From: Bog-950 sp964615305
GTDB lineage: Bacteria > Bacteroidota > Bacteroidia > Chitinophagales > LD1
Length of the DNA: 64,000 nucleotides
Direction of reading: 5' to 3'
Assembly: GCA_964615305.1 (NCBI GenBank)
Contig: CAZTNA010000008.1
Span: forward strand, 78,393-142,392
In this document: one piece after another, positions 16,317 through 25,354 of the stretch
Layout of the letters: the number at the start of each line of letters is the position of its first letter
Position numbering within the stretch: the stretch's first letter is position 1
Notes under the pieces: generated by a model
What the model saw: the letters and a program-made list of their open reading frames with translations, nothing else
Told to the model about the DNA's origin: nothing
Databases searched by the model: none
Made by a program: the position numbers and the translations under genes

Positions 16317-18728
16317 ATGAAATTTAGATTTTTACCGCCTGCCTTGCTTTTGATATGTGTGTTGACGGCAAGCCAATTTGCTAAAGCGCAAACCAAAGAA
16401 GAACTGCAAGATCTGATTAACGAACAGTCAACTGCCAAACCGGAAAAACAAAAACCGGCAAAAGAAACTAAGCCGAAAGAAGAGAAAGTAAAACCTGCTA
16501 AAGAGGAAAAAGTAAAGCCACCCAAAGAGGAGAAACCAAAAGCCTCTAACAAGAAAGAAGAACCAAAACCGGCTATGCAGGAAACAAAAAAAGCAGAACC
16601 TGCCAAAGAAGAAAAGCCAAAAGCCGAGAAGAAAAAGGAAGAACCCAAAGCCGAAACAAAACCAGTAACAATTTCAACAGGCAATACTGTCTATGACGAA
16701 AAAGGGAAGGAACTTCCTCAGCCGGAAAGTATTGGATGGCGCAAAAACAAAAAACTAGGAAAGAAGCTAACCGAACGCGGCAGCATAGCCAACGGAGTAA
16801 CATATTACGAAACTGCCTTGGTCAAAAAACCGAAAAAAACTTTCCTGAACCAGAATGTTGCCGATGGATATTTTCAACTGCGAGATTACAACAATGCTAA
16901 CCGCTACTACCGTACGCTGGCCGATTTAGATTCGGTGAAACACAAAAACCCGGCTTCGTTATATCAATATGCCCTGACCGAAAAACTTTTGGGCAATTAC
17001 GAAAACGCCAAAGCTCTTTTCAGCAAATTTAGCCGTATAACTAAAGATGACGACAAGCAAGCCGATTTGCGAAAAAACGCCAACCGTGAGCTTCAGGGTT
17101 GCGATCTGGCATTGGCTTATATGACCAATACTGACCTGCCCGAATTTAAAGTTGAATTGATGGGTAAAAACATCAATCAGCCACTGACCGACTTTTCTCC
17201 AATGACCAAAGACGGGCAAACACTCTACTACGGGGCATGGACAGCCGATGATGTGGTGATGGAAAACAAGAAAGAAAAGTATGCTACCTTCTCACGTATT
17301 TATGTAAGTAAGAACAACAACGGCTGGCAAAAAGGCGAAGAAGTAACGGGTGGTGTAAACGACATAAAAGCCCATACCGGCAATGCCGCATTCAGCTCAG
17401 ACGGAAATATACTTTACTATACCGCTTGCCTGCAAGACGAAATGCAACGTATGCGTTGCGATATTTACAGCAGCAAAAAAACAAATAATGGATGGAGCCA
17501 GGGCGAAAAGCTAAGCGCTAACGTAAATGCAGATGGCGCTACCACCACGCACCCGGCTATAGGTAAAAATGAAGCAGGCGAAGAAGTGCTCTACTTTTCG
17601 AGCGATAGAAACCCCGGTAAAGGCATGGATATTTTTTATGCAAAAATTAATACCGATGGCAGCATTGGCAAATCAAAAAGCGTAGGCCCCTCGGTAAACA
17701 CCCGAGGCGATGAAATGACCCCTTCGTTTGATTTTAAAACCAACACACTTTATTTTGCGAGCAATGGAAGAGTTGGCATGGGCGGCACCGATATTTTTAA
17801 AACCAATGCCACAGGGGGTGAATGGGAAGAACCTAAAAACATGGGTTGGCCCATTAACAGCAGCGTTGACGATATGTATTTTAACTGGAGCGAAACCGAT
17901 GCGCGAGGCTTTGTAGTAAGTAACCGAACCGGAGGCTTTGCATTAAAAAGCCCCACCTGCTGCGATGATATATACATCGTAGTAAAAACCAAGCTACACT
18001 TGGCAGTAACCGGATTACTTCAAAACATAAAGAACGGAAACAAACCTGTAGCCAGTGCTCTGGTAACACTTTACGACAAATCTGCCGGCAAAGAGTTAAA
18101 AACATTTTACGCTACCGATGGCAGCTACTTTTTTGATTTAGAGCCCGAGAAAGAGTACAGTTTAATGGCTCGTAAAAAAGATTTTGAAGAAATGATGCTA
18201 AGTGTGTCAACAATAGGTAAACGAACCAACGACACCATGACGGTTGATTTTCCGTTAATTGAAATTCCACAACCACTTACTCAGGTGGGGCAAAAAATTG
18301 GTGTGGTGTACTGGGAATACGACAAAGACTATTTAACCGATGGTGCGCCCGATACGCTGAAAAATGTGGTGGCTTTTATGGCTGCCCACCCTCAATATGT
18401 ATTAGAGGTAGGTTCGCATACAGATGGCAAAGGTGCTGAAGATTACAACATGAAACTTTCGCAGCGAAGAAGCGATGCCGTGTTAAAGTTTTTGGTAAGT
18501 AAAAAGGTGAACAAAATGCGCTTAGAAAGTAAAGCGTATGGCGAAAGCCAGCCCATAGAGTTGAACGAAGACCCTGCGGGTGTTGACAACCCTACGGGCA
18601 GAACCAAAAACCGCAGAACCGAGTTTAAAGTAGTGCGTGAACTTACCGCAGCCGAACTTGAAGCTGAAAAAGCCAGTGAGGAAAAAGCAAAGAAACCCGC
18701 TGCAAAAACTAAAACACCGGGCAAGTAG
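16317..18728 (+). CDS. PorE-like TPR / PD40 / CRD / OmpA envelope protein
   Basis: An 803-residue exported protein. The signal peptide (1-25) ends in AKAQ, with no lipobox. A Lys/Glu/Pro-rich linker (about 28-125) comes next, then TPR-like helices (about 155-265). A WD40-like PD40 propeller (about 275-560) has FSPMTKDGQTLYYGAW and similar blades. A carboxypeptidase-regulatory-like fold (565-650) precedes a C-terminal OmpA peptidoglycan-binding domain (about 665-780), with EVGSHTDGKGAEDYN and the closing NRRTEFKV. This order is that of PorE, which tethers the type IX secretion ring to the cell wall; many OmpA/PD40 paralogues share it, so the T9SS role is inference. PorE itself is a lipoprotein and this protein appears not to be. 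Confidence 0.85.
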   Translation: MKFRFLPPALLLICVLTASQFAKAQTKEELQDLINEQSTAKPEKQKPAKETKPKEEKVKPAKEEKVKPPKEEKPKASNKKEEPKPAMQETKKAEPAKEEKPKAEKKKEEPKAETKPVTISTGNTVYDEKGKELPQPESIGWRKNKKLGKKLTERGSIANGVTYYETALVKKPKKTFLNQNVADGYFQLRDYNNANRYYRTLADLDSVKHKNPASLYQYALTEKLLGNYENAKALFSKFSRITKDDDKQADLRKNANRELQGCDLALAYMTNTDLPEFKVELMGKNINQPLTDFSPMTKDGQTLYYGAWTADDVVMENKKEKYATFSRIYVSKNNNGWQKGEEVTGGVNDIKAHTGNAAFSSDGNILYYTACLQDEMQRMRCDIYSSKKTNNGWSQGEKLSANVNADGATTTHPAIGKNEAGEEVLYFSSDRNPGKGMDIFYAKINTDGSIGKSKSVGPSVNTRGDEMTPSFDFKTNTLYFASNGRVGMGGTDIFKTNATGGEWEEPKNMGWPINSSVDDMYFNWSETDARGFVVSNRTGGFALKSPTCCDDIYIVVKTKLHLAVTGLLQNIKNGNKPVASALVTLYDKSAGKELKTFYATDGSYFFDLEPEKEYSLMARKKDFEEMMLSVSTIGKRTNDTMTVDFPLIEIPQPLTQVGQKIGVVYWEYDKDYLTDGAPDTLKNVVAFMAAHPQYVLEVGSHTDGKGAEDYNMKLSQRRSDAVLKFLVSKKVNKMRLESKAYGESQPIELNEDPAGVDNPTGRTKNRRTEFKVVRELTAAELEAEKASEEKAKKPAAKTKTPGK

Positions 18729-18742
18729 TCGACCTACGTAAA

Positions 18743-18780
18743 ACAAAACAGCCCTGCAAAGTTTTGCAGGGCTGTTTTGT
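18743..18780. terminator. Bidirectional terminator between convergent genes
   Basis: A perfect inverted repeat with 18-base arms (18743-18760 and 18763-18780) around two bases, with A-rich and T-rich ends on either side. It can serve both the PorE-like gene (plus) and the sigma-factor gene (minus, ending at 18812). Confidence 0.88.
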
Positions 18781-18811
18781 TTTAGATTTTACCGCTGGCA
18801 GAAACAATAAA

Positions 18812-19417
18812 TTAATATTTCTCGCGGGTGGTTTTTAAAATGTTATACAACATGTCTTTGGCGCGAAACAGTTGAGCTTTTACCGTACCAAGAGGTATGT
18901 CGAGTTTCTCGGCAATTTCTTCGTAAGCTAACTCATCGAGATAGCGCAACTCTATTAATGCGCGGTACTTAGGCGATAATTGCTCAATAGCCGCACGAAT
19001 TTTTGTAGCACGCTGCTCTTTTACCAAACTTTCTTCGGGGTTGGCGTTGTGATCTTTTACGGCAATGGGGGTTACTTCTCCATCTTCGGTATTGGTGGTT
19101 TGATCAAGCGATGTGGTTTGTAGTCTTTTTTTGCGGATAAAATCTATACAGTTGTTAGTAGCTATTTTAAACAGCCAGGTGCTAAAGGCAAAGTCGGCAG
19201 AATAATTAGTAATACTGTTAAACGCTTTGCCAAAGGCTTCGAGGGTAAGATCCTCTGCATCGTCACGGTTGTGAACCATCTTAAGCACCATGAAATAAAT
19301 TGATTCGCGGTAGCGATTCATCAATTTACCGAAAGCTGCCTGGTCGCCCTGTTTGGCTAAGACCACCAACTCCAGATCTGCCTGTGCTCTTTCAGAAAAA
19401 TTCGGATTTACTTCCAA
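18812..19417 (-). CDS. ECF-type RNA polymerase sigma factor
   Basis: A 201-residue sigma-70 family factor with only regions 2 and 4. Region 2 (about 25-95) has NRDDAEDLTLEAFGKAF and FSTWLFKIATNNCIDFIRKKR. Region 4 (about 140-195) has LSPKYRALIELRYLDELAYEEIA and the recognition helix GTVKAQLFRAKDML. The first codon is TTG at 19417, overlapping the last 10 bases of the glycosyltransferase gene, which points to translational coupling. No anti-sigma factor gene is adjacent. The target genes are unknown. Confidence 0.9.
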   Translation of the reverse strand: MEVNPNFSERAQADLELVVLAKQGDQAAFGKLMNRYRESIYFMVLKMVHNRDDAEDLTLEAFGKAFNSITNYSADFAFSTWLFKIATNNCIDFIRKKRLQTTSLDQTTNTEDGEVTPIAVKDHNANPEESLVKEQRATKIRAAIEQLSPKYRALIELRYLDELAYEEIAEKLDIPLGTVKAQLFRAKDMLYNILKTTREKY

Positions 19418-20574
19418 TTGGTTTTAGGTTTAAGCAATAATAAAAAAAATACGATGACCAGATACGCTGTGTAAGCCACATCTAACAGAGGAGAAAACAA
19501 AAACAAATCAGCGCTGCCTAATTTTTTGTAGGCAAAAAATGTGGCGGCAAGTTTGGTGAACAGCAGTAAAGCAAAGCCAAGCAACACCCATTTTACCATC
19601 ACCAGGTTAACCAATAAAAAAATGAGCAGTGCATATACTAACAGGTTGCTGAACGGAAACAGAAACAACAGTATAACATGATGTGGTTTATACTTAAACC
19701 CCGAACGCAGATGTCTGCGTTTTTGATTCAGCCAATTATTAAAAGTTGTTTCTGCTTTTGAATAAGTGAATGCATCTTTATCTATACACAACTCGGTGTT
19801 TTTATAAGTGGCTGTTGCGTTTATCAGCAGGTCATCGTCACCGGTGGGCAGGTCTTTAGTTTTATCATAACCGTTGAAATTTTGTAATAACTCTTTTTTG
19901 AAAGAAAGATTTCTGCCCACGCCCATATAAGGCAAACCTATTTTTGCAAAACCGAAGTATTGCAAAGCAGTCATAAAGTTTTCGTAGCGTATGAGTTTGT
20001 TTAAAAAGCTGGGTAGTTTTTCAAAAGGGGCGTGTGCCAGTACAATTTTTGTTTCGTGCAGGTAGGCCCCCACCACTTTTGCCAGCCAGTGAGTGGTGGC
20101 CGGGCGGCAGTCGGCATCGGTTACTACTATGGTGTCGAAAGTGGCTGCCTCTATACCTTTGAGTAGTGCATACTTTTTGCCCTCATACGGTTTGGTTTCG
20201 TTAACATCAATGTTTACAATCTTCAGGTTTTTGTTGCGCTTGTAAAATTCTACCAGCACATCAATGGTGTTATCGGTGCTTTGGTCATTAACCACTATTA
20301 CTTCGTACTGTTTGTATTGCTGTATTAACACTACTTTTAAATACTGCGACAGGTGGTGGGCTTCGTTTTTAGCGCAGATAATAACCGATGCCGGGGGTAA
20401 AAATTCGGGCAGGCCGTTGAATGGCCTTACAAAACCTATACGCGCAAACACCAGCAAGTAGTAGGCGCACTGAACACCGGCTGCTGCAAAAAACATTTGT
20501 AGTTCAACTGGCATGTGTGCAAGTGTAAGAAAATCTGCCTCACCCGCTTCGCTCAAAAAAAACGCGGAGTGCAT
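19408..20574 (-). CDS. Membrane-anchored family 2 glycosyltransferase
   Basis: A 388-residue protein. After a short hydrophobic N-terminus the GT-A domain begins with ASVIICAKNEAHHLSQYL (about residue 64) and continues through VIVVNDQSTDN. A metal-binding TDADCR (about 155) and a C-terminal NQKRRHLRSG, similar to the QxxRW motif of processive family 2 enzymes, follow. Three hydrophobic segments (about 300-380) anchor it. It transfers a sugar from a nucleotide donor; donor and acceptor cannot be told. It overlaps the sigma-factor gene by 10 bases. Confidence 0.88.
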   Translation of the reverse strand: MHSAFFLSEAGEADFLTLAHMPVELQMFFAAAGVQCAYYLLVFARIGFVRPFNGLPEFLPPASVIICAKNEAHHLSQYLKVVLIQQYKQYEVIVVNDQSTDNTIDVLVEFYKRNKNLKIVNIDVNETKPYEGKKYALLKGIEAATFDTIVVTDADCRPATTHWLAKVVGAYLHETKIVLAHAPFEKLPSFLNKLIRYENFMTALQYFGFAKIGLPYMGVGRNLSFKKELLQNFNGYDKTKDLPTGDDDLLINATATYKNTELCIDKDAFTYSKAETTFNNWLNQKRRHLRSGFKYKPHHVILLFLFPFSNLLVYALLIFLLVNLVMVKWVLLGFALLLFTKLAATFFAYKKLGSADLFLFSPLLDVAYTAYLVIVFFLLLLKPKTNWK

Positions 20575-20637
20575 TACCTTTAGGGTAAGGGCTTACATAG
20601 CCGCCAGCCACGTGATGGTTTCTCTTATACTTGCACT

Positions 20638-21699
20638 ATGGAAATGCCTTTTAGTTTTCTGAATTACAAAATTTACAACAACCCGCTGTACGATTGGCTT
20701 TTTTCTGTGCTCATTGTAATTTGCTCAGCGGTGTTTGCCCGGGTAGTGTATTGGCTTTTAAGCAAAATACTAAAACAATATACCAAGCATACCAACACCG
20801 AGTTAGACGACCTGCTGATTAACCGGGTAGATGCACCCATAGCGTTGGGTATAGTGCTGGTGGGTATCAGATACGCGCTGAAGTTGCTGCATTTTCCTAC
20901 GTTGGTAAACTACTATGTACACCGCGGTTTTGTATTAATGAGTGCCTTAGCGGTTACCTGGCTGCTGACGCGTATTGTGCGGGCGCTTATTGAGTATTAC
21001 CTCAAACAGTATTACGAAAAAGAAAACACGCGTGCCGATGAGCAGATGATGCTCACCGCCAAGCGGGTGTCAATTTTCTTTATATGGGCGGTGGGCATTA
21101 TTGTAGGGCTTAACAATGCCGGCTTTGATGTGGGGGCACTAATAGCCGGCTTGGGTATTGGCGGCCTGGCGGTAGCGCTGGCGGCTCAAGACACGGTAAA
21201 AAATGTTATTGGCGGCTTGATTTTGTTTATGGATAAACCTTTTAGAATGGGCGATGTGGTGAAAGTGAAAGACATAGAGGGCACAGTAGTTTATACCGGT
21301 ATTAGAAGCACCCGCATACGCACCGGTGCCGGCCGGTTGGTTACCATACCCAATGGACAGTTTAGCGATAGCGCCATTGAAAACATAACCGTAGAGCCGT
21401 CTAAGCGAGTGGTTACTTATTTGCAGTTGGTGTATGAAACACCTTCCGAAAAAATAGAGGAAGCCATACTTATTTTAAAAAGCATAGTAGAGCAGAACCC
21501 CGATGTAAATCATTACGATGCCATTATTTTCCTAGAGCGTTTTTCGGCTTCATCGGTGGACATTAACTTTACCTACTTTATAAAAAAGCAAAGCGATATA
21601 CACTCCACTCAAACCGATATAAACAAAGAAGTGCTGCGCAAGTTCAAAGCAGCGGGTATTCAGTTTGCGTATCCCACGCAAAGAGTGCTGGCGGGATAA
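20638..21699 (+). CDS. Small-conductance mechanosensitive channel, MscS family
   Basis: A 353-residue inner-membrane channel that opens under membrane tension on osmotic downshock. About four hydrophobic segments occupy residues 15-165. The pore helix and beta domain show AGLGIGGLAVALAAQDTVKN and FRMGDVVKVKDIEGTV, with TIPNGQFSDSAIENIT, the MscS signature. A TATACTTG sequence at 20626-20633 sits only 4 bases before the ATG, which would imply a leaderless transcript, but the match is imperfect. The gene is divergent from the glycosyltransferase and lies 94 bases upstream of the desaturase start. Confidence 0.93.
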   Translation: MEMPFSFLNYKIYNNPLYDWLFSVLIVICSAVFARVVYWLLSKILKQYTKHTNTELDDLLINRVDAPIALGIVLVGIRYALKLLHFPTLVNYYVHRGFVLMSALAVTWLLTRIVRALIEYYLKQYYEKENTRADEQMMLTAKRVSIFFIWAVGIIVGLNNAGFDVGALIAGLGIGGLAVALAAQDTVKNVIGGLILFMDKPFRMGDVVKVKDIEGTVVYTGIRSTRIRTGAGRLVTIPNGQFSDSAIENITVEPSKRVVTYLQLVYETPSEKIEEAILILKSIVEQNPDVNHYDAIIFLERFSASSVDINFTYFIKKQSDIHSTQTDINKEVLRKFKAAGIQFAYPTQRVLAG

Positions 21700-21777
21700 C
21701 ACATTCACAGAATACATCCTTATATTTCTACCCTCTGCACTTTACGCGGTAGGCCGCCACCCTTTCACTTTCCCTTT

Positions 21778-21785
21778 TATATTTG
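21778..21785 (+). promoter_or_regulatory. -7 promoter element upstream of the desaturase
   Basis: A perfect TATATTTG, 8 bases before the ATG at 21794. It supports the downstream ATG as the true start, because the longer open frame from 21665 would run through it and through the end of the MscS gene. Confidence 0.5.
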
Positions 21786-21793
21786 CCCTCACT

Positions 21794-22780
21794 ATGCCGG
21801 CAAACTTTCATCAGGCGGATTTCGACCAACCGCATCCGCAGCGCACTCGCGCTATATTAAAAGCACATCCAGAAGTAAAAACGTTAATGGGCAAAAACCC
21901 CTACACCGCTCTTATTATGGTATTTATTTTAGCCCTGCAAACAGGGCTGGCCTACGTTATGGGGCAGTTGGGTTTTCAATATTGGTGGCTGAGCTTACTT
22001 ACCGCCTGGTGCATTGGCGCTTTTGCCAACCATTGCAGCTATGTAATTATACACGATGCTACACATAACCTCATTTTTACCAGCAAAAGCTGGAACCGTT
22101 TTGTGGCCATTTTTGCCGACCTCACCAATTTGGTGCCCGGAGCTATGGGCTTTAATGTATACCACCTAAAACACCACGCCCACCAGGGTGACTATGAATA
22201 CGATGCCGACCTGGCCAGTGATTGGGAAGCAAAACTCATAGGCAACAAATGGTACGGCAAAGCACTATGGCTGTTGTTTTTTCCGGTGTTTCAGGTTACC
22301 CGGCCACCGCGCCTAAAGGCCATAAAGCTTTTCAACGGCTGGACATTTGTAAACCTGGCCTTTGCACTCGCTTACGATTTTGCCATTGTGTATTTCTGCG
22401 GCTGGGCAGGGCTTGTTTATTTACTTTTCTCTTTCTTCTTTTCTATTGGCCTGCACCCGTGCGGTGCGCGTTGGATTCAGGAACACTACACCTACGATAT
22501 AGATCAGGAAACGGCCAGCTACTACGGCCCCGTAAATATAGTAGCGTTAAACGTGGGCTACCATAACGAGCATCACGATTTTCCGGCTATACCCTGGAGC
22601 AACCTGCCCAAGTTAAAAGCTATGGCACCTGAATTTTACGACAACCTGAAATCGCACGACTCGTACGTCAAGCTGCTGTTGCAGTTTTTGTTCGATGAAC
22701 GCTACAGTTTGTTTTCGCGGGTAGAAAGAATAAAAGCCGGCAAAGTGAGTTATGACAGAGCGCAGAAAGCAGCAAGTTAA
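21794..22780 (+). CDS. DEGS-like sphingolipid (dihydroceramide) desaturase
   Basis: A 328-residue polytopic di-iron desaturase, started at the ATG after TATATTTG. The N-terminus has the Lipid_DES signature of eukaryotic delta-4 sphingolipid desaturases: DQPHPQRTRAILKAHPEV (11-28). The three histidine boxes are HDATH (87-91), HLKHHAHQGD (124-133) and HNEHHDFP (257-264). The C-terminal SYYGPVNIVALNVGYHNEHH and EFYDNLKSHDSYVKLLL follow DEGS1 almost residue for residue. The expected reaction is a trans double bond in the long-chain base of a ceramide, or hydroxylation there. Sphingolipids are common in Bacteroidota, but a DEGS-like enzyme is unusual. Exact substrate and product are inference. Confidence 0.85.
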   Translation: MPANFHQADFDQPHPQRTRAILKAHPEVKTLMGKNPYTALIMVFILALQTGLAYVMGQLGFQYWWLSLLTAWCIGAFANHCSYVIIHDATHNLIFTSKSWNRFVAIFADLTNLVPGAMGFNVYHLKHHAHQGDYEYDADLASDWEAKLIGNKWYGKALWLLFFPVFQVTRPPRLKAIKLFNGWTFVNLAFALAYDFAIVYFCGWAGLVYLLFSFFFSIGLHPCGARWIQEHYTYDIDQETASYYGPVNIVALNVGYHNEHHDFPAIPWSNLPKLKAMAPEFYDNLKSHDSYVKLLLQFLFDERYSLFSRVERIKAGKVSYDRAQKAAS

Positions 22781-22842
22781 CAGTCCTTGCCATACAACAT
22801 TGAAACATACTTAAGCTGACAACCAAAAGCATAACCACAGCA

Positions 22843-23694
22843 ATGAGCAAAGTATTAACACAAGCAGACAAAGCTCATCAATTGCTACAATTACACCACT
22901 CTAACAAACTATTAATCTTACCCAACATTTGGGATGTTCTTGGAGCAAAGTTGTTAGAAAACATCGGCTACCCTGCTGTTGCAACAGCCAGCGCATCTGT
23001 AGCTTTTTCGAACGGTTACCCAGACGGTGAAAAAATTCCATTCGACCGTGTAATCAAAAACCTGACACAAATTGCAAGCAGCGTAAACTTGCCGGTTACA
23101 GCCGACATTGAAAGTGGCTACGCAAATGACGTTGAACAGCTTGAAAACAACATCAGACAATTAATAAAAACAGGTGTTGTAGGGTTAAATTTTGAAGACA
23201 CCGATAAAAGCAGTGGGAAAATAAACGACATATCAACGCAGTGCTATAGAATAGAGGCCATAAGAAGGGTATCCGATGAAATGAAAGTTCCCCTTTTCAT
23301 CAATGCAAGGACAGATGTTTTGTTACATAACAAACAATTCCCTACTTCAGAATTGCAACAAGCCGAGCTACTAAAACGAGGTTTGGCTTACAAAGCGGCA
23401 GGCGCGAACTGCTATTTTCCGATAGCTCTAAAAAATGAAACTTCAATGCACGAAATAGTAACGACATTGAAGATGCCTCTAAATATTTTGACAATTCCGG
23501 GCATTCCGGGTTTCGAAACACTTAAAAAAATAGGCGTATCAAGGGTAAGCCTTGGTCCATCGTTTCTAAAAATTGCCATAAAAGCAATGAAAGCACTTGC
23601 AATGGATTTGCAGAATGAAAAAGGTTTTGCCGCTATTATGGAAAATGAAATTACAACAGACTATTTAAAATCATTGATAAACCCTTCAACATAG
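22843..23694 (+). CDS. PEP mutase / isocitrate lyase superfamily protein
   Basis: A 283-residue TIM-barrel enzyme. PNIWDVLGAKLLENIGYPAV, the SVAFSNGYPDGEKIP loop, TADIESGYAND (D88, E90) and LNFEDT (E118, D119) are the Mg-binding features of the phosphoenolpyruvate mutase/methylisocitrate lyase family. The KKCGH catalytic loop of true isocitrate lyase is absent, so it acts on another 2-oxo acid or phosphonate. It is usually annotated only as isocitrate lyase/phosphoenolpyruvate mutase family protein. Its stop overlaps the next start by one base. The DNA here looks more A-rich than the flanking genes, which may indicate transfer. Confidence 0.82.
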   Translation: MSKVLTQADKAHQLLQLHHSNKLLILPNIWDVLGAKLLENIGYPAVATASASVAFSNGYPDGEKIPFDRVIKNLTQIASSVNLPVTADIESGYANDVEQLENNIRQLIKTGVVGLNFEDTDKSSGKINDISTQCYRIEAIRRVSDEMKVPLFINARTDVLLHNKQFPTSELQQAELLKRGLAYKAAGANCYFPIALKNETSMHEIVTTLKMPLNILTIPGIPGFETLKKIGVSRVSLGPSFLKIAIKAMKALAMDLQNEKGFAAIMENEITTDYLKSLINPST

Positions 23695-24137
23695 TGAAAC
23701 AAAAAAGGAAATCAATAAAAGAGCTTGACCCATCGGCCTATGAAGCGATGATTACTCTCGAAAATTGGGGTAAAAACTGCACTTTATCTCCGTTGCACAA
23801 AGAGTTAATAAAAATAAGAGCCTCTCAAATAAATGGCTGTGCTTACTGTCTTGACATGCATACTGAAGTCGCTTTAAAACTTGGTGAAACCGCCAGAAGA
23901 ATTTTTGCAATTTCGGTTTGGCATGAATCGCACTTGTTCTCAGAAGAAGAGAGGGTGCTTTTGCAACTTACAGATGAACTAACCGAAATACATAAATGCG
24001 GAGTAAGCGATGAAACATACACGAAAACGGTGAATTGTTTTGGTGAGAAACTTACTGCACAAATCATTATGCTGATTGTAACTATTAATTCATGGAATAG
24101 AATTGCCGTTGCAACAAAACTGATTTTTAAAAAATAA
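23694..24137 (+). CDS. AhpD-like carboxymuconolactone decarboxylase family protein
   Basis: A 147-residue helical protein with the AhpD catalytic pattern E37-x11-C49-x2-C52-x3-H56 (CAYCLDMHTE). In that family the motif serves as a peroxidase or thiol-relay site. The start is GTG at 23694, whose first base is the last base of the upstream stop, so translation is probably coupled. The next gene begins 2 bases after its stop. The pairing with the PEP-mutase-like protein suggests one function, but I cannot name it. Confidence 0.85.
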   Translation: MKQKRKSIKELDPSAYEAMITLENWGKNCTLSPLHKELIKIRASQINGCAYCLDMHTEVALKLGETARRIFAISVWHESHLFSEEERVLLQLTDELTEIHKCGVSDETYTKTVNCFGEKLTAQIIMLIVTINSWNRIAVATKLIFKK

Positions 24138-24138
24138 G

Positions 24139-24558
24139 ATGAGCAACAAACCGATAACAAAACATACACCAAACATGAGAAACAAGACACCCGAACTAAA
24201 GTTAACTGCCTACGCAACAAAATTCTTGTTGCTGCCACTCCTGTTTTTTATACTGTCAATCACCCCTGCCCAAGCACAGTCAGGCGGCTACGCCACAGTG
24301 CGCGTATTTGATTGCAATAAAGCCATTGGCATGGGATCGGGTTATATAGCCGCCAAAATTTTTATTGTATATGAAAACGGAACTACCGAAGAAATACCCC
24401 TGTTGAGCTACAGCGAAAAAAACGAATTGGAGAATTTAAAAACCATCAACGCTACTATCAACAAGTTAAAATCTAAGGGCTATTTTCTTATAGCCCAATA
24501 CACCACCGGTGAGCAGGGCAGCTTAATATCTGACTATACTTTTCTAAAACAGCAGTAA
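24139..24558 (+). CDS. Small secreted protein of unknown function
   Basis: A 139-residue product that I do not recognise. An ATG at 24139 follows the previous stop by one base. A second ATG at 24175 gives a more normal signal peptide: a basic segment, a leucine-rich core and cleavage after PAQAQ. The mature part of about 90 residues (GGYATVRVFDCNKAIGMGSG onward) contains one Cys and no known motif. It ends 2 bases before the convergent DUF4126 gene. It is probably periplasmic, and its place in the cassette may simply be positional. Confidence 0.6.
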   Translation: MSNKPITKHTPNMRNKTPELKLTAYATKFLLLPLLFFILSITPAQAQSGGYATVRVFDCNKAIGMGSGYIAAKIFIVYENGTTEEIPLLSYSEKNELENLKTINATINKLKSKGYFLIAQYTTGEQGSLISDYTFLKQQ

Positions 24559-24560
24559 CC

Positions 24561-25130
24561 TTAGCTGACTGATTTTTTTTGTCTGAAAAAAATCAGATAC
24601 ACCACACCCGCTATGCTTGCCGCCACGGCCAACAACATAACCACCGGTATAGCCAGCGCCATCAACGAACCCCCTATCGAAAAAATATTTTCAGTAGTAG
24701 CCACGGCACTATTGCCAAGCCCGGCAGTAAACTTGGTAGCACCCAACCGCAACAATCCGGTACCGGCTTGTATAACACCGGCAGCACCTCCACCGGCTAT
24801 AATGGCCAGCGTCCATTTTAACATAGGGTCAAAATCTACAAACGATGATGCCGCAATCACAGTACCGGCCACCATACTGCTGGGGGTGGTGAGGGTATCT
24901 AAAAAATTATCAACCACCGGTATGTAGTAAGCGGCCATTTCTAACACAGAAGCCACCGCAAACGCCACCATAGCAGGCACAGAGCCCAGCCACTCAAAGC
25001 CCGCTGACACCGGCAAATAGTTAAACTTGGCAGCTATGCTGGCCACCAGCAGGGGTACAAAAATCCGAAACCCGCAACAAGCCGCCAGCGAAATACCCAA
25101 AGCAGCAGAAACAAAATATGTAGAAATCAT
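24561..25130 (-). CDS. DUF4126 family membrane protein
   Basis: A 189-residue inner-membrane protein from the ATG at 25130. The frame is open to 25214, but the family begins with a hydrophobic helix of the kind seen in MISTYFVSAALGISLAACCG. GFRIFVPLLVASIAA, YYIPVVDNFLDTLTTPSS and the Gly-rich AGGGAAGVIQAGTG are DUF4126 features. There are five or six hydrophobic segments and a short basic tail (FFRQKKSVS). The function of the family is not known. It converges on the secreted-protein gene with 2 bases between the stops. Confidence 0.8.
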   Translation of the reverse strand: MISTYFVSAALGISLAACCGFRIFVPLLVASIAAKFNYLPVSAGFEWLGSVPAMVAFAVASVLEMAAYYIPVVDNFLDTLTTPSSMVAGTVIAASSFVDFDPMLKWTLAIIAGGGAAGVIQAGTGLLRLGATKFTAGLGNSAVATTENIFSIGGSLMALAIPVVMLLAVAASIAGVVYLIFFRQKKSVS

Positions 25131-25354
25131 GCGGCTAAATGAAAAAGAAATTTTAAACATCATAGCCATAAATAGCGGCCGTTCAATTCCATGGGCAAAT
25201 AACCAACCCTTCACTCATAAATTCTGCTGTCAAAGCATAAATTTTCAAGTGTAAACAGCACCTGTTCCTAAATCCGGTGGTCAAAACAGGCACGGTTTTG
25301 TCACTTGCGTACATCAGTTTTTATCACTTCTTCGTTCAACTTAAAACAGTACTT

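Noticed and set aside
20626..20633. Leaderless promoter for the MscS gene (TATACTTG 4 bases before ATG)
   Set aside because: The -7 match is imperfect and there is no -33 element, so it is mentioned only in the gene entry.
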